The notes beneath the pieces were generated by a model that did not search any database, was not told the DNA's origin, and saw only the letters and a program-made list of their open reading frames with translations. The position numbers and the translations under genes were made by a program. A stretch of 64,000 nucleotides of DNA from CBDBJQ01 sp965206405. GTDB taxonomy: Bacteria > Pseudomonadota > Alphaproteobacteria > UBA8366. Shown here piece by piece: positions 1 to 8,981 of this stretch (position 1 is its first letter; every line of letters begins with the position of its first letter). The stretch is taken from the NCBI GenBank assembly GCA_965206405.1, contig CBDBJQ010000006.1, forward strand, positions 2,480,001 through 2,544,000, in the 5' to 3' direction.

Positions 1-148
1 AATCCACTCCGCAGTGCACATTGTCCGGTCCTGCTGTGGTACTGGCAATCCCATCTTGCCGTTCGCCGGCCGTAGGCTTGCGCAGGCCGGCGGCACGGCC
101 CATCGTTGCCCCTGTCGTCCGGGCGTCTTCCCCGGAACGGGAACTTTC

Positions 149-1510
149 ATGAACGCATCGTCCACCGCACTTCCCCAGCCTTCTGCCGCTCCCGGTCGCA
201 ACGCACTGGAGATGTTCCGCTCCGGTCGCTTCGTCCGGCTGTGGCTCGCCGGCTCGATCGGCAGCATGATGCGATGGTTCGAGACTCTCGCCATCGGAGT
301 CTACGTCTACAACATCTCCGATTCGGCGTTCCTTGTCGCAATCTTCCTTCTGTTGCGCTGGATGCCCCTGGTCCTGTTCGGAATCGGAATGGGCGTCGCC
401 GCCGACCGCATCAGCCGCCGGCTGATGATGGTTGTCGGTCTCTCCATCATGAGCGTGATCTCGGCCACGCTCGGCACGCTGGCCGCCAGCGGCGTGCTGG
501 AGCTGTGGCATATCGCCGCCGCCGCCTTCTGCGGCGGCACCTATACGTCGAGCGACTATTCGACCCGCCGGGCGCTGATCGGGGAGGTCGCGGGTCCCCT
601 GCGCATCGGCACCGCGATGGCTCTCGACGCCTGCACCAACAACGGTACTCGGATGTTCGGCCCGGCGATCGGTGGCCTGGTCCTGATGCTCGGCGGCATC
701 GGCGGGGTGTTCATGCTCGGGGCCATAGTCTACGCCATCGCCGCTTTCATCATGTTCGGATTCCGCGAGAACCCCAAGCCGCCGCCGGGGCCGGCCACCA
801 AGGTGCTCGCCAACATCGCCGAGGGCTTCCGCTATGTCGGTGGCCAGCCGATGATCATCACCGTTCTTTCGGTGACCGCCCTCGTTAACATGTTCGCTTT
901 CCCCTTCGCTTCGGTGTTGCCGGTAATCGGGCGCGACACGCTGGAACTTAACCCCTTTCTTGTCGGCATACTGGCTGCCTGCGAAGGGATGGGAGCCTTC
1001 CTCGGCGCCGTGTGCATCGCCGCTACCGTAGGTCCCTCGCGCCACACGGCCGTGTTCCTCGGCGGCTCGGCCCTGTTCCTGACCGGAATCCTCATCTTCG
1101 CCCTCTCGCCATGGCTAGTTCTCTCCTTCGCAGCCCTGTTTTTCGCCGGCATCGGGGTATCGGGATTCTCGTCGATGCAGACCACGCTCCTGATCACCAA
1201 CACCGATCCGGCGGTGCGCGGCCGGATGCTCGGCTTACTTGCGGTCTGTATCGGCATGATGCCTTTCGGCATCCTCTATACCGGCATCCTGGCGGAGACG
1301 CTGAACGCGGCAGCCGGCCTCGCCCTGGTCGTTCTGCACGGGCTGACCGCTCTCGCCGTGGCGATCACCTATTGGTCGCGAAAGGTGTACCGGTCGGACA
1401 CGGCGGACGCGGCGGTCGGGATGGTCGGGTCGGTCGGGACGGATACCGTGACTAGAACGAGGGTCGGGGCGAGAGCCGGACCAGCTGACGCTGAACCGGG
1501 GCCGGCCTAG
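149..1510 (+). CDS. MFS family transporter (exporter type)
   Basis: A 453-residue polytopic inner-membrane protein with alternating hydrophobic stretches that fit about twelve membrane segments, as in the major facilitator superfamily. The first half carries a short basic cytoplasmic loop (AADRISRRLMM), the usual loop 2-3 element of MFS proteins, and the overall look resembles EntS-like drug or siderophore exporters. The reading frame is open back to base 14, but the ATG at 149 is the better start because the N-terminal membrane segments begin soon after it and the upstream codons give a Cys/Arg-rich, non-membrane sequence. The C-terminal tail after the last helix is low-complexity and rich in Gly, Val and Arg. 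Its stop codon overlaps the stop of the convergent amidotransferase gene. Substrate unknown. Confidence 0.8.
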   Translation: MNASSTALPQPSAAPGRNALEMFRSGRFVRLWLAGSIGSMMRWFETLAIGVYVYNISDSAFLVAIFLLLRWMPLVLFGIGMGVAADRISRRLMMVVGLSIMSVISATLGTLAASGVLELWHIAAAAFCGGTYTSSDYSTRRALIGEVAGPLRIGTAMALDACTNNGTRMFGPAIGGLVLMLGGIGGVFMLGAIVYAIAAFIMFGFRENPKPPPGPATKVLANIAEGFRYVGGQPMIITVLSVTALVNMFAFPFASVLPVIGRDTLELNPFLVGILAACEGMGAFLGAVCIAATVGPSRHTAVFLGGSALFLTGILIFALSPWLVLSFAALFFAGIGVSGFSSMQTTLLITNTDPAVRGRMLGLLAVCIGMMPFGILYTGILAETLNAAAGLALVVLHGLTALAVAITYWSRKVYRSDTADAAVGMVGSVGTDTVTRTRVGARAGPADAEPGPA

Positions 1511-2289
1511 GCGACCCGCAGCAGCTCACCCTGGCTGTCCGGATACTCCACACCACGCAAAGCGACGGCGGGCAGTGTGAGGCCGGGAATTCCGGCGCAG
1601 AGCCGGGCGAGAAAACCCCGGATCCACCGATCGACGGTCGGATCATGCTCGAGGAACCCGGCATAATGGGTTTCCTTCGGGCGCGCACCCGGACGCTTCA
1701 GACCCGCCGACCCACGCGACGACCAACGCTGTATGTTGGCTTCGAGAACCTCGGGATGGAACTGCACGCCATACGCCTTGTCACCATAGCGGAAGGCCTG
1801 GTTGGGGTAGATGTTGCCGGTCGCCAGCAATTCACCGCCGGCCGGGATTTCGAAGCCCTCGCGGTGCCACTGATAGAACATTTGCGGCGCGTCCAGGAAC
1901 TCCCGGCCCGCCTCGGTCGGAGTAACCCGGTAATATCCCACCTCTGCCATACCCTCGAGATGGCGCGCCACCCTGGCGCCAAGAGCCTTGGCCAGAATCT
2001 GCGCCCCGAGGCATATACCCAATAAAGGCGTTCGGGATTCGAGCACCGTCGGCATGAAGTCGAGTTCCTGCCGAATGCCGGGGGATTTGTCACAATAACG
2101 GTCGTTGGCACTCATCGGGCCGCCGAACACGACCACGATCCCGTGTTCGTCCAGGGTTTCGGGCAGTCCTTCGCCAAGATTGGGGCAACACCGGTCGAGG
2201 GCGAAACCGTATTCCTTGAGGATGTGACCGACGCGAGCAGATTCCGATCGCTCCTGATGGACGACCAGCAATGCTTTCGGCTTTGCCAT
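1507..2289 (-). CDS. Class I glutamine amidotransferase (GATase1) domain protein
   Basis: A 260-residue stand-alone glutamine amidotransferase of the GMP-synthase-like type. The nucleophile elbow LGICLGAQ holds the catalytic Cys, and QFHPEV supplies the His and Glu of the triad, in the order and spacing of class I GATases. Such single-domain proteins hydrolyse glutamine, or gamma-glutamyl compounds, and pass ammonia to an unidentified acceptor; no synthetase domain is attached. The frame opens 13 codons earlier, but ATG 2289 has GGAGAGAG just upstream and starts directly on the beta strand KALLVVHQ, so I prefer it. The gene is convergent with the MFS gene and the two stop codons overlap over 4 bp. 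The physiological substrate cannot be read from context. Confidence 0.82.
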   Translation of the reverse strand: MAKPKALLVVHQERSESARVGHILKEYGFALDRCCPNLGEGLPETLDEHGIVVVFGGPMSANDRYCDKSPGIRQELDFMPTVLESRTPLLGICLGAQILAKALGARVARHLEGMAEVGYYRVTPTEAGREFLDAPQMFYQWHREGFEIPAGGELLATGNIYPNQAFRYGDKAYGVQFHPEVLEANIQRWSSRGSAGLKRPGARPKETHYAGFLEHDPTVDRWIRGFLARLCAGIPGLTLPAVALRGVEYPDSQGELLRVA

Positions 2290-2512
2290 GAAACTCTCTC
2301 CGTCGCCGGCGGCCACCACAGGCGACACCGCGCAAAATCACCCGTGCGGATAGGCCAAGGATTGTAACGCCCATAGGCGGAATGCTTCAAGCTTCCCGTT
2401 TCGCCGGCATTTTTTATGTGCCGTGAAATGCGCTATGGACTTACTTTCAATAATTTGCGCCAGGTACTTCTTTTGTACCTCGCCGACCGTAGTAAAACCA
2501 CTGTCCTTTGCC

Positions 2513-3031
2513 ATGACTGCTGAAACGATTCCTGCCTCCGAGACGATCTCTGCCCCGCTGACTTTCGGCCCTGTCATCGTGAAGCCGGAATGGATCGACT
2601 ACAACGGCCATATGAACGTCGCCTATTATGTTCTCGTTTTCGACGGGATAACCGACGATCTGCTCGAATACCTGCGACTTACCCGAAACTACAAGGCGCT
2701 CAGCAACAGCACGACTTTCGTCGGCGATATGAACGTTACCTACAGACAGGAGGTAAAGGAGGGAGACCAACTGTCCTTCACCACGCGCATACTCGATTGC
2801 GACGAGAAGAGCATTCATTTCTGGCACGAGATGTACCATGCCAAGGAGGGGTTCCTGGCGGCGACCAACGAACTCCTATCCCTGCATATTGATCTCGAGG
2901 CGCGCAAGGTCTGCCCGATGCCGGACGATATCCAGGACTGGGTGCGTGCTGTGCGCGACGCCCATGTCGGCCTGCCGATACCGCCGGGTATCGGCCGCTC
3001 ACTCGGCATCCGCCGCAAGTCGCAAGGCTAA
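2513..3031 (+). CDS. Hotdog-fold acyl-CoA thioesterase family protein
   Basis: A 172-residue protein with the 4HBT-type hotdog signature near the N-terminus: the stretch from EWIDYNGHMNV to YYVLVFD contains the Asp/Asn-Gly-His-Met motif that opens the central helix of these thioesterases. A later FVGDMNVTYRQEV strand fits the substrate-binding wall. Members of this group hydrolyse acyl-CoA or betainyl-CoA thioesters; specificity is not visible here. The open frame extends to 2423, but the extra 30 residues look non-native and the ATG at 2513 immediately precedes the fold, so it was chosen. The gene stands alone between the divergent amidotransferase and uvrD. Confidence 0.75.
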   Translation: MTAETIPASETISAPLTFGPVIVKPEWIDYNGHMNVAYYVLVFDGITDDLLEYLRLTRNYKALSNSTTFVGDMNVTYRQEVKEGDQLSFTTRILDCDEKSIHFWHEMYHAKEGFLAATNELLSLHIDLEARKVCPMPDDIQDWVRAVRDAHVGLPIPPGIGRSLGIRRKSQG

Positions 3032-3070
3032 ATGCCGCTTCCCGCCACCTTTGCACCATCTTCGCGCCAA

Positions 3071-3100
3071 ATAAAGGCGCATAAAGGCGCATATAAGGCG
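3071..3100. repeat. Short tandem repeat, about 3 copies of a 10-bp unit
   Basis: Between the thioesterase stop and uvrD lie two exact copies of ATAAAGGCGC followed by a variant ATATAAGGCG. The 174-bp gap contains no gene. No function is evident; it is one of several short tandem repeats in this window. Confidence 0.8.
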
Positions 3101-3205
3101 GTCTTCGGCGCGTCATCCGCGGTGATTTCCGGTGCGAGCGGCGGTATAATGCACCTCTGCCCACCGCGTTCTCCTGTCTCGATTCCCGCCTTATAGCACC
3201 TGCAC

Positions 3206-5494
3206 ATGTCCGATACCTTCATCGATGATCCGCTGGACGATCATGGCACTCCTGCCCCGGCAATCGAATCCACAGGCAATGACGCGTCGTATCTCGAATC
3301 CCTGAACGAGGCGCAGCGCGAAGCGGTCGAGACCCTCGACGGACCCGTGCTGCTCCTGGCCGGCGCCGGCACCGGCAAGACCCGCGCCTTGACCACCCGG
3401 CTCGCCCATATCCTCACTCTCGGCAAAGCCCAACCCTGGGAAATCCTGGCAGTCACCTTCACCAACAAGGCCGCCCGGGAAATGCGCCTGCGCGTCGACG
3501 CTCTGGTCGACGCCGACACCAACGGCCTGTGGCTCGGTACTTTCCACGCCATGGGCGCCCGCCTGCTCCGCCGGAACGCAAAGCTAGTTGGCCTGGAAAG
3601 CGATTTCACCATCATCGACGCCGACGACCAGATTCGACTGATCAAGCAGATCATCGAGGACGGCAGTAGCGCGGTAACGCCGCGAACGGCCGCGCATGCT
3701 ATCGAAGGCTGGAAGAACGACGGCCTTGCCCCCAGCGCGGTATCCCCGGAAGACAAGAACGAACAGCAACTGCTCGATCTTTACAACGCCTACCAGGATC
3801 GCCTGCTGGACCTGAACGCGGCCGATTTCGGAGATCTCCTGCTCCACTGCATCGACCTCCTGCGCAACAACCTCGATGTACTGGCGACATACCAGAATCG
3901 GTTTCGTTACATCCTTGTCGACGAGTACCAGGACACCAACACCGCCCAGTATCTTCTGTTGCGGTTGTTAGCACAGGGCCGCAACAACATCTGCTGTGTC
4001 GGCGACGACGACCAGTCGATCTACGGCTGGCGCGGCGCCGAGATCGCCAACATCCTGAACTTTGAAAAACACTTCCCTGAGGCAAAAATCATCCGGCTTG
4101 AGCGCAACTACCGATCGACAGAACAAATCCTGGCCGCCGCTGCAGCCGTCATCGACAACAACAACCAGCGCCTCGGAAAAACCCTGTGGACGGAAGACAA
4201 CGCAGGGCAGCCGATCGAGATTCACACGCACCGTGACGGCGTCGCGGAAGCACGCGCCGTCGGCGACAAGATCCGCGATCTCCAGGAAAACAGCGTCTTG
4301 CTCCAGGAAATCGCTATCCTGGTCCGTGCTTCCTTCCAGACGCGTGCTTTCGAGGATTATTTTCTTCAGGTCAACATCCCCTACCGAATTGTCGGCGGAC
4401 GGCGATTCTTCGAACGCGAGGAAATCCGTGATGCCATCGCCTATCTGCGCGTGGTGCACAGGCCCGGCGACGATCTTGCCTTCGAGCGCATCTGCAACAG
4501 GCCACCCCGCGGCATCGGCGCCGCAACGATACAGACACTGCACAGTATCGCCCGCAACGGCGGACACTCGCTGCACGAAGCGGCCAGGCTGGCCGTCGAC
4601 GGAGCCGGCGGCCTTGGGGCAAGAGCGCGCGAGAATGTCAGTGCGTTTTGCGAAATCATCGAAACATGGCGCCAGGCCGTCGAGGAAAACGAGGAACACA
4701 TCGCGCCCATCGCGCGCAAAATCATCGATGAATCCGGACTCCCGGCGATGTGGGACGCCCGAAAAAACAAGGATCCCACTGCCCTGTCGCGGGTCGAGAA
4801 CCTTGGCGAATTTGTCTCCGGAACATCGCCTTTTCCCTCCCTTCAGATGTTTCTCGACCATGTCAGCCTTGTCCTGGACAACGACGCGGCGGCCGGCGAA
4901 CAGGTGGTCAACCTGATGACTCTGCATGCGGCGAAGGGCCTCGAATTCGATGCCGTGTTCCTGCCCGGCTGGGAAGAAGGTTTGTTCCCGCACTCCCGGT
5001 CGATGAACAGCGATGGGGAAATTGAGGAAGAGCGGCGCCTGGCCTATGTCGGCATCACCCGGGCCCGCAAGCATGTGATCATATCCTGCGCTGCCAGCCG
5101 GATGATCCACGGTTCTTTTACCAATCCCACCCCCTCGCGCTTCATTTCCGAGATGCGTGAATCCGACGTCGGGATAGTCGGCTCATTTGCCAAGGTTGCC
5201 CGTCTGACGGCGCACGAGGATGGAACGGTTGGACTCCGGCCTCTGACTGCAGACGCATGGAAAACCCCTCGCCGGACCCGACCTGGCTTCAAGACGGCAA
5301 CAGATGAGAATGGCGGGACCGACAGAGATGGCGGGAACGATATGCCAGCGGATGGGTTGTGCGTCGGAGCACGGTGTTCCCACCGCTCCTTCGGTATGGG
5401 CACGATTATCGAGCTCGCCGGCAAGCAGGCTACTGTCGTCTTCGATACGGCCGGCAAGAAAAAACTCTTGACCTCTTTTATCGAAGCCCGCTGA
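3206..5494 (+). CDS. uvrD: ATP-dependent DNA helicase, UvrD/PcrA/Rep type
   Basis: A 762-residue superfamily 1A 3'-5' DNA helicase. The Walker A motif AGAGTGKT lies near residues 52-59, motif II reads VDEYQDTN, motif III is VGDDDQSIYGWRGA, and motifs IV-VI follow (RNYRST; TLHAAKGLEFDAVF; AYVGITRARK). The last 40 residues (SFGMGTIIEL to VVFDTAGKKKL) form the small beta-barrel tail seen in PcrA/UvrD that contacts RNA polymerase in characterised homologues. Expected roles are nucleotide-excision and mismatch repair and removal of recombination intermediates. The gene is followed after 4 bp by prmA, suggesting co-transcription. Length is normal for the family; the first 30 residues are an acidic extension before the Q motif (LNEAQREAV). 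Confidence 0.95.
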   Translation: MSDTFIDDPLDDHGTPAPAIESTGNDASYLESLNEAQREAVETLDGPVLLLAGAGTGKTRALTTRLAHILTLGKAQPWEILAVTFTNKAAREMRLRVDALVDADTNGLWLGTFHAMGARLLRRNAKLVGLESDFTIIDADDQIRLIKQIIEDGSSAVTPRTAAHAIEGWKNDGLAPSAVSPEDKNEQQLLDLYNAYQDRLLDLNAADFGDLLLHCIDLLRNNLDVLATYQNRFRYILVDEYQDTNTAQYLLLRLLAQGRNNICCVGDDDQSIYGWRGAEIANILNFEKHFPEAKIIRLERNYRSTEQILAAAAAVIDNNNQRLGKTLWTEDNAGQPIEIHTHRDGVAEARAVGDKIRDLQENSVLLQEIAILVRASFQTRAFEDYFLQVNIPYRIVGGRRFFEREEIRDAIAYLRVVHRPGDDLAFERICNRPPRGIGAATIQTLHSIARNGGHSLHEAARLAVDGAGGLGARARENVSAFCEIIETWRQAVEENEEHIAPIARKIIDESGLPAMWDARKNKDPTALSRVENLGEFVSGTSPFPSLQMFLDHVSLVLDNDAAAGEQVVNLMTLHAAKGLEFDAVFLPGWEEGLFPHSRSMNSDGEIEEERRLAYVGITRARKHVIISCAASRMIHGSFTNPTPSRFISEMRESDVGIVGSFAKVARLTAHEDGTVGLRPLTADAWKTPRRTRPGFKTATDENGGTDRDGGNDMPADGLCVGARCSHRSFGMGTIIELAGKQATVVFDTAGKKKLLTSFIEAR

Positions 5495-5498
5495 AGCG

Positions 5499-6452
5499 AT
5501 GGTGGCACCGGCTGGCTGGACGATCTCGGCTACCGTTCCTCGTCACGCAGTGGGTTTGTTTACCCGCGGCCTCGAGACTCTCGGCGCCGCCGTCTCGATC
5601 CAGGAAGAGGAAGGCGACCTCTGCTCCATCACGGCGTTCACGCCGATTGCCCCGGACCGCGCGGCACTGACCGCCTCGCTCGCTCTCGCCACGCGCCTTT
5701 CCGGCATTCCCGAACCCGACATCGCGGTGGCGCCCCTCGCCGACACCGACTGGCTGGAAGAGAACAGGCGGGATTTCGCTCCGATCGAGGCCGGGCGTTT
5801 CTTCATTCATCCTGATCCCTTCGATGGTCATGTTCCGGCCGGCGCCATTGCCCTGGCGCTGAACGCCGGCGCCGCCTTCGGTACCGGCGCCCACGCCTCG
5901 ACGAAAGGATGCCTGCACGCCCTCGATCGCCTGCACCGGCGCGGTTTCAGGTTTTCGCGCATGCTTGACCTTGGCTGCGGTTCCGGCATTCTCGCCATCG
6001 CCGCTGCCCGCCTGTGGAGACGCCCGGTTACGGCCGTCGATATCGATCCCGTCGCCGTGGCGGTAACACGCGCCAACGCCCGTGCCAATGGAGTCCGCGC
6101 ATGGATTTCAGCCCATCGCGCCGATGGCGCAGACAAACGCGGCGTGACAAGCCGCTATGAACTTGTCACCGCCAACATCCTCGCCCGACCGTTGATCGCC
6201 ATGGCTGGCAGCCTTACCGCCCGGTGCGCACCGGGCAGCGTTCTCATTCTGTCGGGTATTACTGGCAATCAGACAGCCACGCTCCAGGCTGCCTATCGAA
6301 GACCCGGATTCCGGTTCCTGGAGACAATCACCGAGGATGGCTGGGCAACCCTGATGTTCGCCCGGATGCCTGGTGCTATGCACAGCTCCATGCCGAGCCA
6401 GGGTGTCCGAAGGAGTGACCCGCTCCCCAACTTGGTACCATTCATAAGGTAG
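5499..6452 (+). CDS. prmA: Ribosomal protein L11 methyltransferase
   Basis: A 317-residue SAM-dependent methyltransferase that in the family trimethylates ribosomal protein L11. Visible are the N-terminal ferredoxin-like substrate-recognition region, the PrmA signature AFGTGAHASTKGC (Thr-Gly-x-His-x-Ser-Thr), the SAM-binding motif LDLGCGSGILAIAAARL, the acidic strand end AVDIDPVAV, and a TANILARPL motif in the place of the usual ANIL. The catalytic core ends around EDGWATLMFARMPG; the following ~25 residues are unlike normal PrmA tails and lie right before the decayed IS256-type sequence, so the C-terminus has probably been replaced by IS-derived sequence. It starts 4 bp after uvrD. Confidence 0.9.
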   Translation: MVAPAGWTISATVPRHAVGLFTRGLETLGAAVSIQEEEGDLCSITAFTPIAPDRAALTASLALATRLSGIPEPDIAVAPLADTDWLEENRRDFAPIEAGRFFIHPDPFDGHVPAGAIALALNAGAAFGTGAHASTKGCLHALDRLHRRGFRFSRMLDLGCGSGILAIAAARLWRRPVTAVDIDPVAVAVTRANARANGVRAWISAHRADGADKRGVTSRYELVTANILARPLIAMAGSLTARCAPGSVLILSGITGNQTATLQAAYRRPGFRFLETITEDGWATLMFARMPGAMHSSMPSQGVRRSDPLPNLVPFIR

Positions 6453-6468
6453 CGATGTTCCCGCGGTC

Positions 6469-7609
6469 TCACGAGGCGGGAATGTTCTCAACCATGCAGT
6501 CCATGAGACCCGGAATTCCCGGCGTCCAGGGTGGATCATCGATACCGAGATATGCCCAAAAGTTGGTGACGGCTGTTTTCAGGCGGCGATTTGAATTCGC
6601 TGACATCATCAGCCTGAATACCATTGCCGGCGCGGTCTTTCGGTTCAGACACCCCCTGGTTTTTCGGGTACGGTTTCGGACCGTGGCGAAGACGCTCTCA
6701 ATCGGGTTTGTCGTGCGGATGTGCTTCCAATGTTCGGCCGGGAAGTCGTAGAAGGCCAGCAACGCGTCGCGGTCCTTGGAGCAGCCTGGCCACGGCGCGC
6801 TCGTACTTCACGCCGTAGGTTTCCACGAAGAGATCGAAGGCCGCGACGGCTTCCTTCCTGGTCTCCGCCATCCAAATATCCTGCAGGCCACTTTTGGCTT
6901 TCTCACGCAGAGATTTGGGCATCGCGCCGGTGACGTTGGCCGCCTTGTGAACCCAGCACCGCTGCTCGCGCGTCTCGGGGAAGACATCCCGCAGCGCAGT
7001 CCAGAACCCAAGGGCGCCATCGCCGACAGCCAGCTCGGGTGGCACTGTCAGGCCGCGCTTCTTCAGCCCTTTCAGAAGGTCGCGCCAGCTGTCGGCATTC
7101 TCCCGGAACCCGTCCATGATGGCCAGAACGTCCTTCTCGCCATACGCGTCAGCGCCGATAATAACCAACATACATTGACGATCATCGTCCAGACGCGGGG
7201 TGAAGTAGACCCCGTCGGCCCAGATGTAGACATAGCGCTTGTTCTTGATGTCTCGCTTGCGCCAGGTCTTGTATTCCTCCCACCACGTGGCTTTCAACCG
7301 CGTGATCGTTGACGCCGACAAGCCCTCGGCATTCGGCCCCAGAAGCGCCGCCAGCGCCTCGCTGAAATCCCCCGTCGAGATGCCTTTCAGATAGAGCCAG
7401 GGCAACAGCTCTTCGACAGACTTCGCCTTGCGCAGATACGGCGGCACAATCTTCGACCTGAACTTGATCTTGCTACCGTCCTCATTGGCACCACGATCAC
7501 GTATGCGCGGCACCTGGACGGCGACAGGCCCAATTGCGACCTTGAACTCGGCCATACCCGCCCATAGCATCGACGCACCTACCGCGATGCGGCCTCACGC
7601 CGCATCGGG
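6469..7609 (-). pseudogene. IS256-family transposase, 5'-truncated and frameshifted
   Basis: Mutator/IS256-type DDE transposase read from about 7609 down to 6469. The first part contains GPVAVQVPRIRDRG, PPYLRKAKSVEELLPWLYLK, the first catalytic Asp in YIWADGVYF and the second in AVGDGALGFW. The frame is then lost near 6778 by one extra base, and the second part resumes as LLAFYDFPAEHW with the catalytic Glu in NPIES, ending at 6469. Roughly the first 80-100 residues of the family are missing, and an in-frame stop lies just upstream of the first ATG (7570). No terminal inverted repeats could be paired. It cannot make a full transposase. Confidence 0.85.
7586..7606. other. Perfect 8-bp inverted repeat next to the IS3 insertion point
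   Basis: GATGCGGC and its reverse complement GCCGCATC flank a 5-base loop, ending 3 bases before the GAC target duplication of the IS3-family element. It lacks a T-run, so it is not a typical intrinsic terminator; it may be a REP-like or target hairpin. Confidence 0.6.
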
Positions 7610-7677
7610 ACTGAGGTGGTCCCGGAAAATCGGACAGTGGGTTAAGGTGTATTCCACCGGTTAGGGAGGAATACGAA

Positions 7678-7959
7678 ATGACGAGGCGACGGAAGTTCAC
7701 GCCTGAGTTCAAGGCGACGGTGGCGCTGGATGCGCTGAGGGGCGACAAGACGATCCAGGAGATTGCGTCCCGTCACAAGGTCCATCCCAATCAGGTTGGC
7801 ACCTGGAAGCGCCAGGCCATGGGCGGTCTGGGTGAGGTGTTCTCGAACGGTGCCGATCAGGCGCGCCGGGACTTTGAGGGCGAGGTTCACGATCTGCACG
7901 CGAAGATCGGGCAACTGACGGTGGAAAGGGATTTTTTGTCCAGGGGGCTCAAGCGATGA
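7678..7959 (+). CDS. IS3-family transposase OrfA (helix-turn-helix subunit)
   Basis: A 93-residue basic protein of the transposase_8/InsE type: RRRKFTPEFKATVALDAL followed by the HTH stretch TIQEIASRHKVHPNQVGTWK, then a short leucine-rich helix (DLHAKIGQLTVERDFL). OrfA recognises the element's ends. AGGGAGG lies 8 bases before the ATG. Its stop overlaps the orfB start as ATGA, and a T-TTT-TTG slippery sequence lies just before the end, so both OrfA and an OrfAB fusion could be made. Confidence 0.93.
   Translation: MTRRRKFTPEFKATVALDALRGDKTIQEIASRHKVHPNQVGTWKRQAMGGLGEVFSNGADQARRDFEGEVHDLHAKIGQLTVERDFLSRGLKR
7932..7938 (+). promoter_or_regulatory. Candidate programmed -1 frameshift site (T TTT TTG)
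   Basis: In the orfA frame the codons are GAT TTT TTG; the heptamer T TTT TTG fits X XXY YYZ. The -1 frame is open from here through the orfB ATG at 7956, so slippage would fuse OrfA to OrfB as in other IS3 elements. Confidence 0.6.
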
Positions 7960-8894
7960 GCCGGATGGAGCGCAAGGCGATGGTGGGCCGCGACGTTCCG
8001 GGTCTCAGCTTGAGCCGTCAATGCGATATCCTGTCGATCAGCCGGTCGTCGTTCTATTACGCGCCGAAGGGCGAGAGTGGCGAGACCCTGGCGCTGATGC
8101 GGCGGATCGACGAGTTGTTCCTGAAGTATCCGTTCTACGGCAGCCGTCAGATGGCCCGCCGGTTGCGGCGCGAGGGTATCTTCGTCGGCCGTCACCGTAT
8201 ACGGCGTTTGATGCGCCTGATGGGGCTGGAGGCGATCTATCGGGCACCGAGGACGAGCCGGCCCGACCCAGAGTACCGGGTCTATCCGTACCGGCTCAAG
8301 GGACTGGCGATCAAGCGGCCGGATCACGTCTGGTGCGCCGACATCACCTATATCCCGGTCCGTCGCGGCCTCCTCTATCTGGTCGCGATCATGGACTGGG
8401 CGAGCCGCCACGTCCTGGCCTGGCGGCTGTCGAACACCATGGACGCCGGGTTCTGTATCGAGGCGTTGAACGAGGCACTCGGCACTTACGGCAGGCCGGA
8501 GATCTTCAACACCGACCAGGGCAGCCAGTTCACCAGCTTGAACTTCACTGCCGCCCTCAAGGATGCCGAGGTGGGGATCTCCATGGACGGCCGTGGCCGC
8601 TACATGGACAACATCTTCATCGAACGGCTCTGGCGTTCGCTCAAATACGAGGCGATCCACCTGCACGAACTGACCGACGGATTCCATGCCGAGCGGGTCA
8701 TCGCCGAATGGATTGACTTCTACAACATCGAGCGTCCCCATTCCGCGCTCGGCGGCCGGACGCCGGCGGAAGCCTATGCGCTCGGCAGCGACACCAACCC
8801 TGTGGATATGATGGACAAGGCTATCGCCTTGCCCACATCTCCACAGGCTCAACAACAGCAAGGAAATCTGATAAACAGGATTCTGACGGCATGA
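7956..8894 (+). CDS. IS3-family transposase OrfB (DDE integrase)
   Basis: A 312-residue rve-type integrase catalytic subunit. It has an N-terminal HTH_21 region (FYGSRQMARRLRREG and RIRRLMRLMGLEAIY), then the DDE core: first Asp in VWCADITYIPV, second in FNTDQGSQFTS, and the Glu in FIERLWRSLKYE. The C-terminal YNIERPHSALGGRTP motif is standard for IS3 OrfB. The frame is complete. It is in the -1 frame relative to OrfA and overlaps it by 4 bp. Confidence 0.95.
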   Translation: MSRMERKAMVGRDVPGLSLSRQCDILSISRSSFYYAPKGESGETLALMRRIDELFLKYPFYGSRQMARRLRREGIFVGRHRIRRLMRLMGLEAIYRAPRTSRPDPEYRVYPYRLKGLAIKRPDHVWCADITYIPVRRGLLYLVAIMDWASRHVLAWRLSNTMDAGFCIEALNEALGTYGRPEIFNTDQGSQFTSLNFTAALKDAEVGISMDGRGRYMDNIFIERLWRSLKYEAIHLHELTDGFHAERVIAEWIDFYNIERPHSALGGRTPAEAYALGSDTNPVDMMDKAIALPTSPQAQQQQGNLINRILTA

Positions 8895-8981
8895 TCAGCA
8901 ATCGGAATACACCTTAGCGAAGCTGTCAGACTGTCCAACAATGTGGGACCATCTCAGACCCCTCTCATTCCGGGATACGCC

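Larger units (their letters stand above)
7612..8956 (+). mobile_element. IS3-family insertion sequence, complete, with 3-bp target duplication
   Basis: An element of about 1345 bp with imperfect terminal inverted repeats: the left end begins TGAGGTGGTCCC and the right end, read inward on the other strand, begins TGAGATGGTCCC. Both then share a GGACAGT block and a GGTGTATTCC block. The flanks are GAC at 7609-7611 and GAC at 8957-8959, a 3-bp target duplication typical of IS3 elements, which fixes the boundaries. It carries overlapping orfA (7678-7959) and orfB (7956-8894). Both frames are intact, so the element looks potentially active. It sits between the decayed IS256-type transposase and the aminopeptidase P gene. 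Confidence 0.92.

Noticed and set aside
1..148. N-terminal extension of the MFS gene back to base 14
   Set aside because: The extra codons encode a Cys/Arg/Pro-rich segment without membrane character, unlike MFS N-termini.
3968..5110. A 380-codon minus-strand open frame opposite uvrD
   Set aside because: Antisense shadow; the helicase motifs on the plus strand explain the region fully.
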